Notes: a model not told the origin generated them from the letters alone. A stretch of DNA of 64,000 nt from Kurthia huakuii LAM0618 (GCF_000505545.1 NZ_AYTB01000012.1:1-64000); one strand, 5' to 3'; counted from the first letter of the stretch, positions 42,517 to 52,377 are shown. Translations and numbers: made by a program.

Positions 42517-43681
42517 ACGTCAATGCTTCTTGCCGTACGGTGACAATCCGCCCGGTAATTAATACGACAAGCGCAACGGTCACCATAATACCGGCAAATG
42601 CCAGTGCTACAAGCTGATCTTCATAAACCGCTACAAGCTTCCCTGCAAATAATGGTCCGATGATTTGACCGAACGCATAAACGCTCGTTAATAGTGAGAC
42701 AACTAAGCCGCTTTGCTTCGGATAACGTTGTCTAGCATAGGCGGTCGTTAATGTCACAATGCCAACGAATGTTAAGCCATATAAAAACGATGACACTAAC
42801 ACACTCGGTACCGTTTGTGAAAATACCGGCAAGACAATACCGATAATTTGCAATACATACGCACTTACAAGCAATGTCATCGCCGACGTTTTTTCAAGCA
42901 ACAACGTCCACACAGGCGCTGATGGTACAGCCGCTAAACCGACGATAACCCAGCTATAGCCTGCATAGGCAGTAAGTTCTGGAATATGATGAATAATATC
43001 AACAAGGAATGTCCCTGTAATAATATAACCTAAGCCTTCAAAGCCATACGCTACAATGAGCCACGGCATAAAACCTGTTGTCACGCGTGTTTCAGCGGAT
43101 TTTTCAACTTTTTCAAGATTCGGCACCTCAACCCGTCGCCATAAAATATGAATAAAAATAACGAACACAGCCGACAAAATGCCCAGGCCAATCCAAGCCC
43201 CTTGCCACATGACACGATTAGCTAAAAATGGCACAAATAAACCTGACAAGGCAATGCCAAGACCGATACCACTAAACAAATAGCCTGACCATTTTGATAA
43301 TGCCTGATGTGCTAAATAATCCATAATAACGCTTGATGTTAAGACAAAAATTAATCCCCCAGTAATTCCTGCGATCAAGCGGAGTGCTAACCATATACTA
43401 AATACGTCAATGATGCCCATAAATAATACCGAAGCTACATTGATGATGACACTCCAAATCAAAATCCCCTTGCGCCGTTTATATAAGAAGCCTGCCCATA
43501 GTGCACCGATAAAATAACCGATATAGTTACTTGAAGCTAAATAGCTTGCTTCTTGAAACGTAAAGCCAACATCTTCCCGCATATACGGTAAAATTGGCGT
43601 AAACGCAAAACGACTAATGCCCATCGCAATGACGAGCAGTAAAATCCCCCCAACAATAACACCAAAATGTCGTCTTGTCAT
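42515..43681 (-). CDS. MFS transporter, YbfB/YjiJ family
   Basis: A 388-residue, 12-helix transporter. RRHFGVIVGGILLLVIAMGISRFAFTPILPYM at the start is the YbfB/YjiJ signature; ALWAGFLYKRRKG is the loop 2-3 motif. Members are predicted drug or metabolite exporters. ATG 43681 follows AGGGGGGATGTTT; the longer frame to 43774 is rejected because that ribosome binding site lies inside it. Confidence 0.88.
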   Translation of the reverse strand: MTRRHFGVIVGGILLLVIAMGISRFAFTPILPYMREDVGFTFQEASYLASSNYIGYFIGALWAGFLYKRRKGILIWSVIINVASVLFMGIIDVFSIWLALRLIAGITGGLIFVLTSSVIMDYLAHQALSKWSGYLFSGIGLGIALSGLFVPFLANRVMWQGAWIGLGILSAVFVIFIHILWRRVEVPNLEKVEKSAETRVTTGFMPWLIVAYGFEGLGYIITGTFLVDIIHHIPELTAYAGYSWVIVGLAAVPSAPVWTLLLEKTSAMTLLVSAYVLQIIGIVLPVFSQTVPSVLVSSFLYGLTFVGIVTLTTAYARQRYPKQSGLVVSLLTSVYAFGQIIGPLFAGKLVAVYEDQLVALAFAGIMVTVALVVLITGRIVTVRQEALT

Positions 43682-43851
43682 AAACATCCCCCCTTGCCAT
43701 TTAGTATACCAATTAACGTTCGTTAAAATAAGGAAAATAATGCATAAAATAGCTTTTATTTTCATAATACACACAGTTAATTAAAAGGGTTTTTCCTTTT
43801 TTCACCGAATATAGACAAGTAATACGCACCGTTGAATAAGGAGGAATGGCA

Positions 43852-44139
43852 GTGAGCTCCATTGTATTAGTAGCAATTGCATGTACCTTTTTCTTATTAA
43901 GCTATGTCGTCTGGGCAAAAAAACTATTACTGTTAATCGCCGGTGTGCCACAGTCAACACCAAATAAAAGCGAACAACAGATGGCGCGTGATGGCGGTAT
44001 TCTGTCGCTAATAGCCGGCCTATTAACATTCGTGTTATTGCTATTTAAAGATTCTGTATGGTGTCATATTTTATACAGTAGCTGTATTTTTTTATTATGT
44101 TTATTTTTCGTTATGCGCGCTATGCAAAACGAAAAATAA
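43852..44139 (+). CDS. Small three-helix membrane protein
   Basis: A 95-residue protein with three hydrophobic segments (about 2-25, 47-65 and 70-88). The pattern LLLIAG...NKSEQQMARDGGILSLIAGLL resembles DUF3784 proteins such as the one at 14.9 kb. I choose GTG 43852, with AAGGAGG seven bases upstream; ATG 43846 sits too close to that site. Function unknown. Confidence 0.75.
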   Translation: MSSIVLVAIACTFFLLSYVVWAKKLLLLIAGVPQSTPNKSEQQMARDGGILSLIAGLLTFVLLLFKDSVWCHILYSSCIFLLCLFFVMRAMQNEK

Positions 44140-44142
44140 CAA

Positions 44143-44178
44143 AAAGCCGACATCCCTTATATCGGAATGTCGGCTTTA
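44143..44178. terminator. Bidirectional terminator
   Basis: AAAGCCGACATCCC and GGAATGTCGGCTTT pair around TTATATC. The same stem sequence, with small changes, recurs at 58.37 kb after the beta-helix/AAA gene. Confidence 0.85.
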
Positions 44179-44207
44179 CTATTCGTTACGCACTATGTAA
44201 CGTATCG

Positions 44208-44525
44208 TTAATGATGTTTAATGAGTGCAGATAGTAACTTTTTCGGTAACATACGTTCTAACAACACGGCTATCACGCATACTGTAATAAAGCAATACAC
44301 GAAAAAGACAACACTACGAACAAATTTTGTGACATCTAAAATCATAACCCATTTATCGAGGAAATGATAACCGATAATCATGATCGTGAATAATCCACAG
44401 TATGAGGCTAGGGCTAAATAACGTTCCTTTCGCGTTAGCTGTTTAATGATTGCACGTTTTCTAACAATTTGGATGACAAGTATTAATACGATCGCCGTAA
44501 TTAATATGCTCAACAGCATGTGCAT
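44208..44525 (-). CDS. Small three-helix membrane protein
   Basis: A 105-residue protein with three hydrophobic segments (about 3-20, 38-55 and 72-92), separated by basic loops (RKRAIIKQLTRKERY). I do not recognise a family. The ATG has GGGAGGGATGC directly upstream. Single gene. Confidence 0.7.
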   Translation of the reverse strand: MHMLLSILITAIVLILVIQIVRKRAIIKQLTRKERYLALASYCGLFTIMIIGYHFLDKWVMILDVTKFVRSVVFFVYCFITVCVIAVLLERMLPKKLLSALIKHH

Positions 44526-44686
44526 CCCTCCCTTAACCTAATCTTTTCCTATGTAATGGACAGTTGTTATACTTATATTGTTCCCAAATTCATTTAAATT
44601 CAAGCAATTGAATTTAAAGTTTAAAGAAATTTTACAGGCGTGAAAGTTATGTGAAATTTTCTAAATTACAGGAACCTAATAACGAA

Positions 44687-44727
44687 AAAAATGAGAACCC
44701 ACTGAACAATGGGAGTTCTCATTTTTG
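44687..44727 (-). terminator. Terminator of rocA
   Basis: AAAAATGAGAACCCAC and a GGGAGTTCTCATTTTT arm pair around an 8-base loop, flanked by A and T tracts. Confidence 0.85.
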
Positions 44728-44751
44728 TATGTGTTGGCGTTTCTTCTATTA

Positions 44752-46317
44752 CTAGCGCAATGCTGTGGAAATTGATTTTGATTGCAAATGTAAGCCAATA
44801 AAGTCTGGGCCGCCTGCTTTTGAACAGGTACCGGACATATTGTAGCCGCCAAATGGTTGATAGCCAACAATCGCACCTGTACAACCACGATTAATGTAAA
44901 GATTGCCGACAAAGAAATCTTGTTTTGCTTGCGCAATATGGTCTTCATTGTCTGAAATAACGGCCCCTGTTAAGCCATATTCCGTATTGTTGGCAATGTT
45001 TAATGCTTCATGAAAATCTTTTGCTTTCGCAAATGCGACAACCGGACCAAAAATTTCTTCTTGCATCAGACGTGCAGTTGGCGCAACATCGGCCACAACC
45101 GTCGGATTTACAAAGTAGCCTGTGGAATCATCTGCGGTACCACCAGCAACGATGCGTCCTTCTTGTTTTGCGATATCAAAGTAACCAGTAATCTTTTTGA
45201 ATGCCGCCTCATCAATTACCGTTGCCATAAAGTTTAAGAAATCTTGTGGATCGCCAATCGTTAGCTCATTCGTTAACTTTACAACTTTCTCAAGCACTTC
45301 ATCATAAACATCTTCTACAACAACGGCACGCGAGCACGCGGAACATTTTTGACCAGAGAAGCCAAATGCCGATTTGACGATTGATTCAGCTGCTAAATCT
45401 AAATCTGCCTCTTTATCAACAACAATCGTATCTTTACCGCCCATTTCAGCGATAACACGTTTAATCCAAATTTGCCCTTCATGTACTTTTGATGCGCGTT
45501 CGTTAATACGCAAGCCGACATCACGCGAGCCTGTAAATGACACGAAGCGCGTACGTGGGTGGTCTACTAAATAATCGCCCACTTCACCGCCAGGACCCGG
45601 AATGTAGTTTACCACACCGGCTGGTAAACCCGCTTCTTCTAAAATCTCCATAAATTTATACGCAATGACCGGTGTTGTTGACGCTGGCTTTAATAATACG
45701 GTGTTCCCTGCAACAACTGCTGCCACCGTTGTACCCGCCATAATCGCAAATGGGAAATTCCAGGGTGAAATAATGACGCCAACGCCAAGTGAACGATACT
45801 CAAACGTATTGTGTTCCCCCTCACGTGACTTAACTGCTTTACCATCTTTTAGCGCTAACATTTGGCGCGCATAGTATTCCATAAAATCAATTGCTTCCGC
45901 CGTATCGGCATCTGCTTCAATCCACGGCTTCCCTGCTTCTAACGTCATCATCGCTGACATTTCATGACGGCGCTGTTTCGTAATCGCTGCCGCGCGTAAT
46001 AAAATGGCCGCGCGCTCCTCAGCTGGCGTTTTGCTCCATGCATCAAATTTTGCATCGGCGACTTGCATCGCATGTTCCGCTAATTCTATATTTGATTTTG
46101 ACACCGTTCCGACAATTTGTGATTTATTTGCTGGATTATAAGACGTAATTTTGCCATCTGTTGTAACACGCTCGCCACCGATAATTAATGGGTAGTCTGT
46201 GCCAAGTGTTGCATTCACTTTTTCAAGTGCGGCTTTATAAGCCTTTACATTTTCATCGTTTGAAAAGTCTGTTAGTGGTTCTGTTACATAGTCTGGTAAG
46301 TTCTTTACATCGATCAT
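44752..46317 (-). CDS. rocA: L-glutamate gamma-semialdehyde (P5C) dehydrogenase
   Basis: A 521-residue aldehyde dehydrogenase that oxidises glutamate semialdehyde to glutamate in proline and arginine catabolism. Conserved blocks: [37 protein letters not shown], the catalytic Glu in [14 protein letters not shown], the catalytic Cys in [12 protein letters not shown], and [11 protein letters not shown]. It is the RocA/PruA type (515 residues in B. subtilis). ATG 46317 follows AAGGAGGACTTATTG; the longer frame to 46407 is not used. It acts after proline dehydrogenase, encoded just upstream. Confidence 0.94.
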   Translation of the reverse strand: MIDVKNLPDYVTEPLTDFSNDENVKAYKAALEKVNATLGTDYPLIIGGERVTTDGKITSYNPANKSQIVGTVSKSNIELAEHAMQVADAKFDAWSKTPAEERAAILLRAAAITKQRRHEMSAMMTLEAGKPWIEADADTAEAIDFMEYYARQMLALKDGKAVKSREGEHNTFEYRSLGVGVIISPWNFPFAIMAGTTVAAVVAGNTVLLKPASTTPVIAYKFMEILEEAGLPAGVVNYIPGPGGEVGDYLVDHPRTRFVSFTGSRDVGLRINERASKVHEGQIWIKRVIAEMGGKDTIVVDKEADLDLAAESIVKSAFGFSGQKCSACSRAVVVEDVYDEVLEKVVKLTNELTIGDPQDFLNFMATVIDEAAFKKITGYFDIAKQEGRIVAGGTADDSTGYFVNPTVVADVAPTARLMQEEIFGPVVAFAKAKDFHEALNIANNTEYGLTGAVISDNEDHIAQAKQDFFVGNLYINRGCTGAIVGYQPFGGYNMSGTCSKAGGPDFIGLHLQSKSISTALR

Positions 46318-46457
46318 CAATAAGTCCTCCTTGGTGAAAGTGCCAAAATATTTTGCACATTTATATTTTACAATTTCATTATAGTGCATAATTATTTTAC
46401 AAAGCAACTATTTTCTACTATTTTTGCGATTTTTCGAGAATTATGTCGTTTAAAGCA

Positions 46458-46492
46458 TTAAAAAAGCGATTGAGACTAGCTCAACCACTTGT
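46458..46492 (-). terminator. Terminator of the proline dehydrogenase gene
   Basis: On the minus strand AAGTGGTTGAG and CTCAATCGCTT pair imperfectly around CTAGT, followed by TTTTAA. If rocA is read from the upstream promoter it would be through this site. Confidence 0.6.
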
Positions 46493-46497
46493 TTATT

Positions 46498-47475
46498 TTA
46501 ACGTTTTAACAAGCGCCCCACTAAAAAAGCGCCTGCTGCAATGCCAAGTATCGTATTTGTTTTTTTATTAAATACTTGTTTTGTGACAAGTGCTAAGTTT
46601 TGTGGGCGTTCAGCAAGGCGGCGCATAAAATAGCCGTACCAATCTTCACCAAATGGCACATATGTTGTGAAATGGTAGCCTTCTGTCGCTAACTCTTTTT
46701 GCATATCTGAGCGAAAACCATACAACATTTGAAATTCAAAACGATCATGCGAAATTTGATGTTCGGCCACAAATTTTTTAACATGCGCAATGATGCGATG
46801 GTCATGCGTAGCAACAGACGTATATTTTGCATGTAATAAACTATATTCTAAAAGCTTTACGTAGTTTGCATCAATTGCTGCTTTGTCTGTATACGCCACA
46901 TCACCTGGCTCTTTATACGCCCCTTTTACAAGACGCAAGCGATACCCTGTATGCTGCTTTAAGTTGTCCATCGCTTCATGGAAATAAGCTTGAATGACGG
47001 TTCCGGCGATATCCGGATACTGCGCATGCACTGCTTCTAAAATCGTAAACGTCGCATGTAAGCGCGAATAATTTTCTTGATCTAAATTAATAAAAATGCC
47101 GTATTCATACGCTTTTGCTGCAATGTCCAACACATTTTCTAAGCAAAAATCATAATCAATATCTAAGCCAAGTTGTGACGGCTTAATCGAAATATGTGAT
47201 TTCACGCCACTCGTATGAATAGCTTCTACAACGCATAAAATTTGCTCTTTTGCGGCGATTGCTTCTGCACGGTCATGGACAAATTCGCCTAAGTTATCGA
47301 TTGTTGCTTCGATACCTACATCATTCAACTGTTTAATCGTGTTGATTGCTTCGTCAATACTTGTACCTGCTACAACAGATTGTGCCCCTAATTTTAAGCC
47401 AAATTTTTGTGCACCTGCATTCATCGTGCGATTATTAGATAAGTTTAAAAAGAAATTTTTTAGTAGTTCAGCCAT
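46498..47475 (-). CDS. Proline dehydrogenase
   Basis: A 325-residue FAD-dependent (beta/alpha)8 enzyme of the monofunctional PutA/FadM type (B. subtilis has PutB and FadM); it oxidises proline to pyrroline-5-carboxylate. Family blocks: SIKPSQLGLDIDYDF, FINLDQENYSRLHATFTI, YRLRLVKGAYKEPGDVAY, TSVATHDHRII, EFQMLYGFRSDMQKEL, TYVPFGEDWYGYFMRRLAERPQN. The start has GGGGGTTTGGACCA. The product is oxidised by RocA, encoded 181 bases further on. Confidence 0.93.
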   Translation of the reverse strand: MAELLKNFFLNLSNNRTMNAGAQKFGLKLGAQSVVAGTSIDEAINTIKQLNDVGIEATIDNLGEFVHDRAEAIAAKEQILCVVEAIHTSGVKSHISIKPSQLGLDIDYDFCLENVLDIAAKAYEYGIFINLDQENYSRLHATFTILEAVHAQYPDIAGTVIQAYFHEAMDNLKQHTGYRLRLVKGAYKEPGDVAYTDKAAIDANYVKLLEYSLLHAKYTSVATHDHRIIAHVKKFVAEHQISHDRFEFQMLYGFRSDMQKELATEGYHFTTYVPFGEDWYGYFMRRLAERPQNLALVTKQVFNKKTNTILGIAAGAFLVGRLLKR

Positions 47476-47625
47476 TGGTCCAAACCCCCTTGCATTATTT
47501 GATTTGAAGCATATAGCGTTTTTTTATTTTTTGCAACTATTAAAAATTCATTTTTTCTCGTTTTATACATAAAAACATGCAATAAAGCGCTTTCATGATT
47601 TTAAAAAATATTTTTCAGACATAAT

Positions 47626-47662
47626 AAAAAGGGCATTCTTTTTGAAAAAATGCCCTTTATAC
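47626..47662 (-). terminator. Terminator of the CoA-disulfide reductase gene
   Basis: AAAGGGCATT and AATGCCCTTT pair around a loop of T and A residues, with an A tract on the far side. Confidence 0.7.
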
Positions 47663-47673
47663 CTCTATAGGTA

Positions 47674-49368
47674 TTATTTGAAATTATAATTTGTTACGAT
47701 TGGCTCGCGACCTTCTGTAGTATCGCGGAAATATTCGTACAAGCAAATGCCTAAGAATGAGCCTGCCATATTCGTGACATTCGTAAAGCCCGCACCTTGT
47801 AATGCTACGGTTGCGTTGTAGCTACGTTGTGCAGAACGACAATGAATATACACAGGAATGTCGCGTGGAATTTCATCTAAACGCTCGCGTAATTGGCTCA
47901 GTGGAATGTTGTGAGCACCTTTTAACATACCATTTTTTAACTCGCCCTCTTCGCGCACATCAACGATATACGCACCTGATTCAACGAGTGCACGTGCTTC
48001 TGACACGTGCACTTGCTTGAAGCGGCCCGCTAAAATATTATCGGCCACAAGCGCTGCCATATTGACAACATCTTTCGCTGTACCATACATTGGTGAATAC
48101 GATAATTCTAAATCTTTTAAGTCATCGATCGTCCCACCAAATGAAATCAACGTCGCAATCACATCAATTCGTTTATCGGCATTGCCTTTCCCAATTGCTT
48201 GCGCGCCGACAATTTTCCCTGTTGGTACTTCAAAAATTAATTTGAAATGCAATGGATTACTGTTTGGCATTAAGCCCACTTTATCAGCAGCAATGACATA
48301 CACGCTATCAACCGGAATACCTGCCTCGCGCGCTGTGCGCTCATTAATACCTGTTGTAGCACATGCATAATCAAAAATTTGAATGCTTGATGAACCGATG
48401 ACACCGCGGTTTTGATTTGTAATACCATACATATGATCTGCTGCCGCACGCGCTTGTTTTTGCGCTGGGCCAGCAAGTGCTAGACGTGTTTTTTTGTGTA
48501 AGATTTTGTGGAATACTTCAATCGCATCGCCTACTGCATAAATAGATGGGTCGCTCGTTACATAGTTTCGATCAACGGCAATCGCACCTGTAGCGCCGAT
48601 TTCTAAACCAGCTTCTTCCGCTAATGTTGTATCGGGACGCACGCCAATTGCAAGTACAACTGCATCGGCTTTTAGTTCTTTGCCTGATTGCAATGTAATC
48701 GTATTTTCTTCGATTGAAGCTAGACCATCGCCAACGATTAAATCGATGCCTTTATCGATCATTTCCTTATGAATGATTTGAACCATATCATCGTCAAATG
48801 GTGCCATTACTTGTGGTGCAAATTCAACAAGCGACACGTTTTTATTCGCTAAACGTAAGTTTTCTGCCACTTCAACACCGATAAAGCCTCCGCCGATAAC
48901 AGCGATGTTTTCGACATTATCTTGTGTTACATATTGTTGTAAACGTTCGATATCAACAACATTACGCACCGTAAAAACGTTTGCTGCATCGATTCCTGGA
49001 AGTTTCGGTACAATTGGTTTTGCGCCTGGCGATAGTACAAGCACATCGTATGTTTCGTTGATTGTTTCACCCGTTGCATGGTTATGTATAGTAACCATTT
49101 TATTCGCTTTATCAATGCCCGTTACTTCTTGGAAAACACGCGCTTCAATATTGTATTTTTTCTTAAATTGTACAGGGTCCATCATTAATAACTTTTCACT
49201 ATTTGCCACAATACCACTTAAATGAAACGGTAATGAACAGTTTGAAAACGACACGTGAGGCCCTTTCTCAAACATAATAATTTCAGCTTGTTCATCTAAA
49301 CGACGAACACGTGCAGCAGTGGATGCTCCGCCTGCTACGCCACCAATAACAACAACTTTTTTTGACAT
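47674..49368 (-). CDS. cdr: CoA-disulfide reductase with C-terminal rhodanese domain
   Basis: A 564-residue flavoprotein. The FAD fold is VVVIGGVAGGAST, the redox-active single Cys is Cys44 (SFSNCSLPFHLSG), the NAD fold is IAVIGGGFIGVEVA and the dimer interface region is KVGLMPNSNPLHFKL. Residues from about 470 form a rhodanese domain with the loop VYIHCRSAQRSYN. Such proteins keep CoA reduced or reduce CoA-persulfide/polysulfide. ATG 49368 has TGGAGGGATAACT upstream. Confidence 0.92.
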   Translation of the reverse strand: MSKKVVVIGGVAGGASTAARVRRLDEQAEIIMFEKGPHVSFSNCSLPFHLSGIVANSEKLLMMDPVQFKKKYNIEARVFQEVTGIDKANKMVTIHNHATGETINETYDVLVLSPGAKPIVPKLPGIDAANVFTVRNVVDIERLQQYVTQDNVENIAVIGGGFIGVEVAENLRLANKNVSLVEFAPQVMAPFDDDMVQIIHKEMIDKGIDLIVGDGLASIEENTITLQSGKELKADAVVLAIGVRPDTTLAEEAGLEIGATGAIAVDRNYVTSDPSIYAVGDAIEVFHKILHKKTRLALAGPAQKQARAAADHMYGITNQNRGVIGSSSIQIFDYACATTGINERTAREAGIPVDSVYVIAADKVGLMPNSNPLHFKLIFEVPTGKIVGAQAIGKGNADKRIDVIATLISFGGTIDDLKDLELSYSPMYGTAKDVVNMAALVADNILAGRFKQVHVSEARALVESGAYIVDVREEGELKNGMLKGAHNIPLSQLRERLDEIPRDIPVYIHCRSAQRSYNATVALQGAGFTNVTNMAGSFLGICLYEYFRDTTEGREPIVTNYNFK

Positions 49369-49461
49369 AGTTATCCCTCCATCATTCAATCTACTAATAT
49401 TTTATACCACAAGGGGTATTTAAGCAACTCATTACGCTGAAAAAACTTTCTAGCTGTCGTA

Positions 49462-50076
49462 CTAGAAAGTTCCAATTTGCATATCGTATACCGGTTCGAT
49501 ATTATGTGCTATTAGCCATCCGGTCGCATTACGTACTGCTATACATACACTCGTATTGTAAATATTGTCGTTGTTGCGGTCTTTAATCAGCGCCTGAATC
49601 AATTGTCGTTGATGATTTTGAAACAGCTCATCCTCATCCGCTTTTTGTTCGGCATCATAATACAGTCTTGAACTCGAATTGAATGACGCATAGTAATCTA
49701 TATTGTCACGATTCATAATTTTTTCGAGTCCCTCTGTCGTTTTTTGAAGAATAAAATACGTTAAGACATAATTTGCTGGCGCATAATGTGCAAATCGCGC
49801 TAAAAATTCCTCGACTGCATCATGGTTATACATAATTTCCATTAAAAAATAATTTGCTGGATAAACAAATGTTTTGTCCCAATTTCGCACGCTAACAAGG
49901 CGCTTACTATTTAGCTGCGCCCAAATAGAAAGTTTTGCCGTTTCATAATCTTCATCTGACCAAAAAGGAAGCTTCGGCAATGATGCTTCTAATGACTGTT
50001 GGTCGCGTAAAAAGAGTTGAAACTGTTGTTGATCAATAAGGAACAAACAATTTTTTTGTACAGTTTGATAGTCCAT
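49462..50076 (-). CDS. Hypothetical protein
   Basis: A 204-residue soluble protein, mixed alpha/beta, that I do not recognise. No signal peptide, transmembrane helix or known motif can be seen. Features of note are a Trp/Tyr-rich centre (SVRNWDKTFVYPANYFLMEI) and an acidic helix (AEQKADEDELFQNHQ). The start has AAAGGAAACAA. No function is inferred; neighbours are unrelated. Confidence 0.7.
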   Translation of the reverse strand: MDYQTVQKNCLFLIDQQQFQLFLRDQQSLEASLPKLPFWSDEDYETAKLSIWAQLNSKRLVSVRNWDKTFVYPANYFLMEIMYNHDAVEEFLARFAHYAPANYVLTYFILQKTTEGLEKIMNRDNIDYYASFNSSSRLYYDAEQKADEDELFQNHQRQLIQALIKDRNNDNIYNTSVCIAVRNATGWLIAHNIEPVYDMQIGTF

Positions 50077-50194
50077 TTGTTTCCTTTACCCCTTTATAAC
50101 ATATCGCCAATACTATAATTTCAGAAAAATTCAAATACTCAACTTAGAATACCACACCGGCATGTTGTTTTCCATTATTTGATGCACTAACGAC

Positions 50195-50231
50195 AAAAAG
50201 CGAACGTGCTACGAGACACATTCGCCTTTTG
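50195..50231 (-). terminator. Terminator of tatD
   Basis: AAAAGCGAACGTG and an ACACATTCGCCTTTT arm pair imperfectly, with A and T tracts on both sides. Confidence 0.65.
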
Positions 50232-50232
50232 G

Positions 50233-51012
50233 TTATAATTTGAAAAATCGCTTCGTATTTGTTTCAACTGCTTCAAAGAACACCGCCTCATCGACATTCA
50301 TAATCGCCGCAATTTCTCGACCAATATGCGGTAAAAACATCGGCTCGTTCGTGCGCGATTTTGGTTTGGGCTTTAAATTTTTTGGTATTAAATACGGGGC
50401 ATCGGTTTCAATCATTAAACGCTCTAGCGGCATGTACTGAAGCGCTTCACGCAATTCATTGCCACGTTTTGGGTCGCATACCCAACCTGTAACGCCGATA
50501 TGAAATCCTAAATCTAAATACGCTGTTAACTGTTCCTTGTCACCAGTGAAACAGTGGACGACGGCGCGGTCAATAAGCTTTGGATGGCGCTTCATAACGT
50601 CGATAAATTCGGTATGAGCAGCGCGCTCATGCAAGAAAATTGGCAACTCATTGTCCTCAGCTAACGCTAGCTGTGTTTCAAATGCGCGGTATTGGTCTTG
50701 CGGATCTGAATAATTTCGGTCAAAATCAAGTCCACATTCCCCTACAGCGATTACTTGTGGGTCGGCATAAAGTGCACGCAAGCGCTTTGCGGTATTGTCA
50801 TCAAATGTTTTCGCATCATGCGGATGCACGCCAGCAGTTGCATACAACACATCAGCATGTTTTTTCGCCATCGCTAACGCTCGCTCACTCCCTTCAACAC
50901 TACCACCTGTTAAAATCATTTGGCGCACGCCAGCATCAAGCGCACGCGTTAAAACGTCACGTTCTTTTCCTTCAAATTGCTGTTCGGTTAAATTTAATCC
51001 AATATCAATCAT
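50233..51012 (-). CDS. tatD: TatD-type DNase/metal-dependent hydrolase
   Basis: A 259-residue TIM-barrel amidohydrolase. Its blocks resemble E. coli TatD itself as I recall it: DIGLNLTEQQF (in place of the HxH of YabD-type), TAGVHPHDAK, GECGLDFDRNYSDP, VHCFTGD, TGWVCDPKRGNELREAL, MIETDAPYL and RTNEPMFLPHIG. TatD is a 3'-5' DNA exonuclease connected with oxidative damage repair. ATG 51012 follows AAAAGGACTGACAAC. Confidence 0.9.
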   Translation of the reverse strand: MIDIGLNLTEQQFEGKERDVLTRALDAGVRQMILTGGSVEGSERALAMAKKHADVLYATAGVHPHDAKTFDDNTAKRLRALYADPQVIAVGECGLDFDRNYSDPQDQYRAFETQLALAEDNELPIFLHERAAHTEFIDVMKRHPKLIDRAVVHCFTGDKEQLTAYLDLGFHIGVTGWVCDPKRGNELREALQYMPLERLMIETDAPYLIPKNLKPKPKSRTNEPMFLPHIGREIAAIMNVDEAVFFEAVETNTKRFFKL

Positions 51013-51086
51013 GTTGTCAGTCCTTTTCGTCAAACAATATCTTTTATAATACGACTTTCACCACACTGACACAATAATAGTGCTTA

Positions 51087-51809
51087 CTACAAATCTTCAA
51101 GTTCGCGCGTTTGTTCAATCGATAACTTATAAATTTCAGCAATTTGTTGCCTTGTTCCAAGGAGTGTCACTTCACGAAACCCTTCTTGCTCAAAAGCTAC
51201 TTCCATAAACAAACCGGGCATCAAATTGTCACCATATTTTAAAATGCGGTAAATGCGCAACCCTTTCTCAAAACCGATAAAATTTTCGCTTAACATAAAA
51301 CTTTCGGTCGCAAGCATTTCTTCTTCTAAAAACAAGTCGACAAATTCCGGCGTTTCAATCGGATACCCGCGATACATGCGCGGGTAACGCTCGATAAACT
51401 CTAATTGTTGCTCTTCACAAAATTCTTTACTATAAAATACGACATCGACCATATCAGGATATTTTTCAATATCTGTCCAATCGACATCTTCCATTGTAAA
51501 CGGCGTTTGCGCTAATTGATAACGCTGTTTTAACGTGTCATAATGCTCGTCAAAATAGCTATCGCGCGTTTGCTTCATTTTATAAAATAGGCGAATATCA
51601 TCGCCAAAAACAAACATCGCTATCGGACCAAGCGAAGGATCTGGAAAAACCCACACTTCTGCAGGAAACGTCTGTGCTAAGTAATCGCTATCGAGAATCC
51701 AGATGCCATTTTCTTGGATTGCAAAAAGCCGTTCGTCTTCGCATCGCTCAATTACTTGTTCTGCCGTTAGCTTCAATGTCTTTGCTGCTTCAGATACGCT
51801 GATTCTCAT
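51087..51809 (-). CDS. Hypothetical protein with N-terminal helix-turn-helix-like segment
   Basis: A 240-residue protein. The first 45 residues (RISVSEAAKTLKLTAEQVIERCEDERLFAIQENG) resemble MerR/excisionase-type winged helices, followed by a ~195-residue domain of unknown type, rich in acidic and aromatic residues (FPDPSLGPIAMFVFGDD, FYSKEFCEEQQLEF). It could be a DNA-binding sensor, but this is weak. Start ATG 51809 after AAAGGAGAGGGTAGCG. Single gene 75 bases before tatD. Confidence 0.7.
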   Translation of the reverse strand: MRISVSEAAKTLKLTAEQVIERCEDERLFAIQENGIWILDSDYLAQTFPAEVWVFPDPSLGPIAMFVFGDDIRLFYKMKQTRDSYFDEHYDTLKQRYQLAQTPFTMEDVDWTDIEKYPDMVDVVFYSKEFCEEQQLEFIERYPRMYRGYPIETPEFVDLFLEEEMLATESFMLSENFIGFEKGLRIYRILKYGDNLMPGLFMEVAFEQEGFREVTLLGTRQQIAEIYKLSIEQTRELEDL

Positions 51810-51943
51810 CGCTACCCTCTCCTTTCGCTCGTACGTTTACTCTTATTATTCTCGTATTTGGGCGACTTAAAACCGAGAATCCATTTTGCGCTATTTGAAA
51901 AAAGGCAACACGCGCTTCTTTTTCATAGTTATTGCCGCACAAA

Positions 51944-51985
51944 GAAAAAGGAAAGACCAGCTTATCGTGGTCTTTCCTTTTTTAT
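51944..51985 (-). terminator. Terminator at the end of the 52-residue gene
   Basis: AAAAAGGAAAGACCA and TGGTCTTTCCTTTTT pair exactly around 8 bases, flanked by A and T tracts. On the minus strand the first arm overlaps the last codons of the small gene. Confidence 0.88.
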
Positions 51986-52120
51986 ACTGACAACTTTCCC
52001 CCCACACGTCATGCGTACTTGTTTGCGTGCCTCTGCAGCTGTACGCGCCTGCACTTCAGTCGTTTGCGTCGTACCATGTTTTTCATAGTCAATCGTAAAT
52101 CGCTTTGTCCTACAGCGCAT
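51962..52120 (-). CDS. Small basic protein of 52 residues
   Basis: An overlooked small frame from ATG 52120 to TAA 51962. It has GAGGTGATGAGTA as ribosome binding site (AGGTGATG) and ends in a strong terminator. The protein starts MRCRTKRFTIDYEKHGTTQ and ends KVVSIKKERPR. It is basic and predicted beta-alpha-beta (TTEVQARTAAEARKQV forming the helix), similar in outline to small strand-helix-strand peptides. I do not recognise it. The good signals on both ends support expression. Confidence 0.6.
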   Translation of the reverse strand: MRCRTKRFTIDYEKHGTTQTTEVQARTAAEARKQVRMTCGGKVVSIKKERPR

Positions 52121-52149
52121 TACTCATCACCTCGCTGTTCATTATCAAA

Positions 52150-52183
52150 CAGTTATTGAAAAACATGTGTTTTTCAACAACTG
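52150..52183. repeat. Near-perfect inverted repeat upstream of alaR
   Basis: CAGTTATTGAAAAACA (52150-52165) and TGTTTTTCAACAACTG (52168-52183) match over 15 of 16 bases with a TG centre. It lies between the 52-residue gene and alaR, with TTTTGCTACTTTTT following on the plus strand. No plus-strand gene ends here, so it may be an operator or a structured leader. Confidence 0.65.
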
Positions 52184-52377
52184 TTTTGCTACTTTTTCCG
52201 CTTTCTGCTCATTTTACACGAATTCGCAACATTTTGTTGTTATACGGCGTTTCTTTTACACGTCGTCTATTGTAAAATAGATACATTCGAATTATGAGAC
52301 AATTCAAATAGTTTATGTAAAAATTCGGATATTTACGATGAGCGTACTATTTCTCATCATCATTTGGAGGTCAATTT

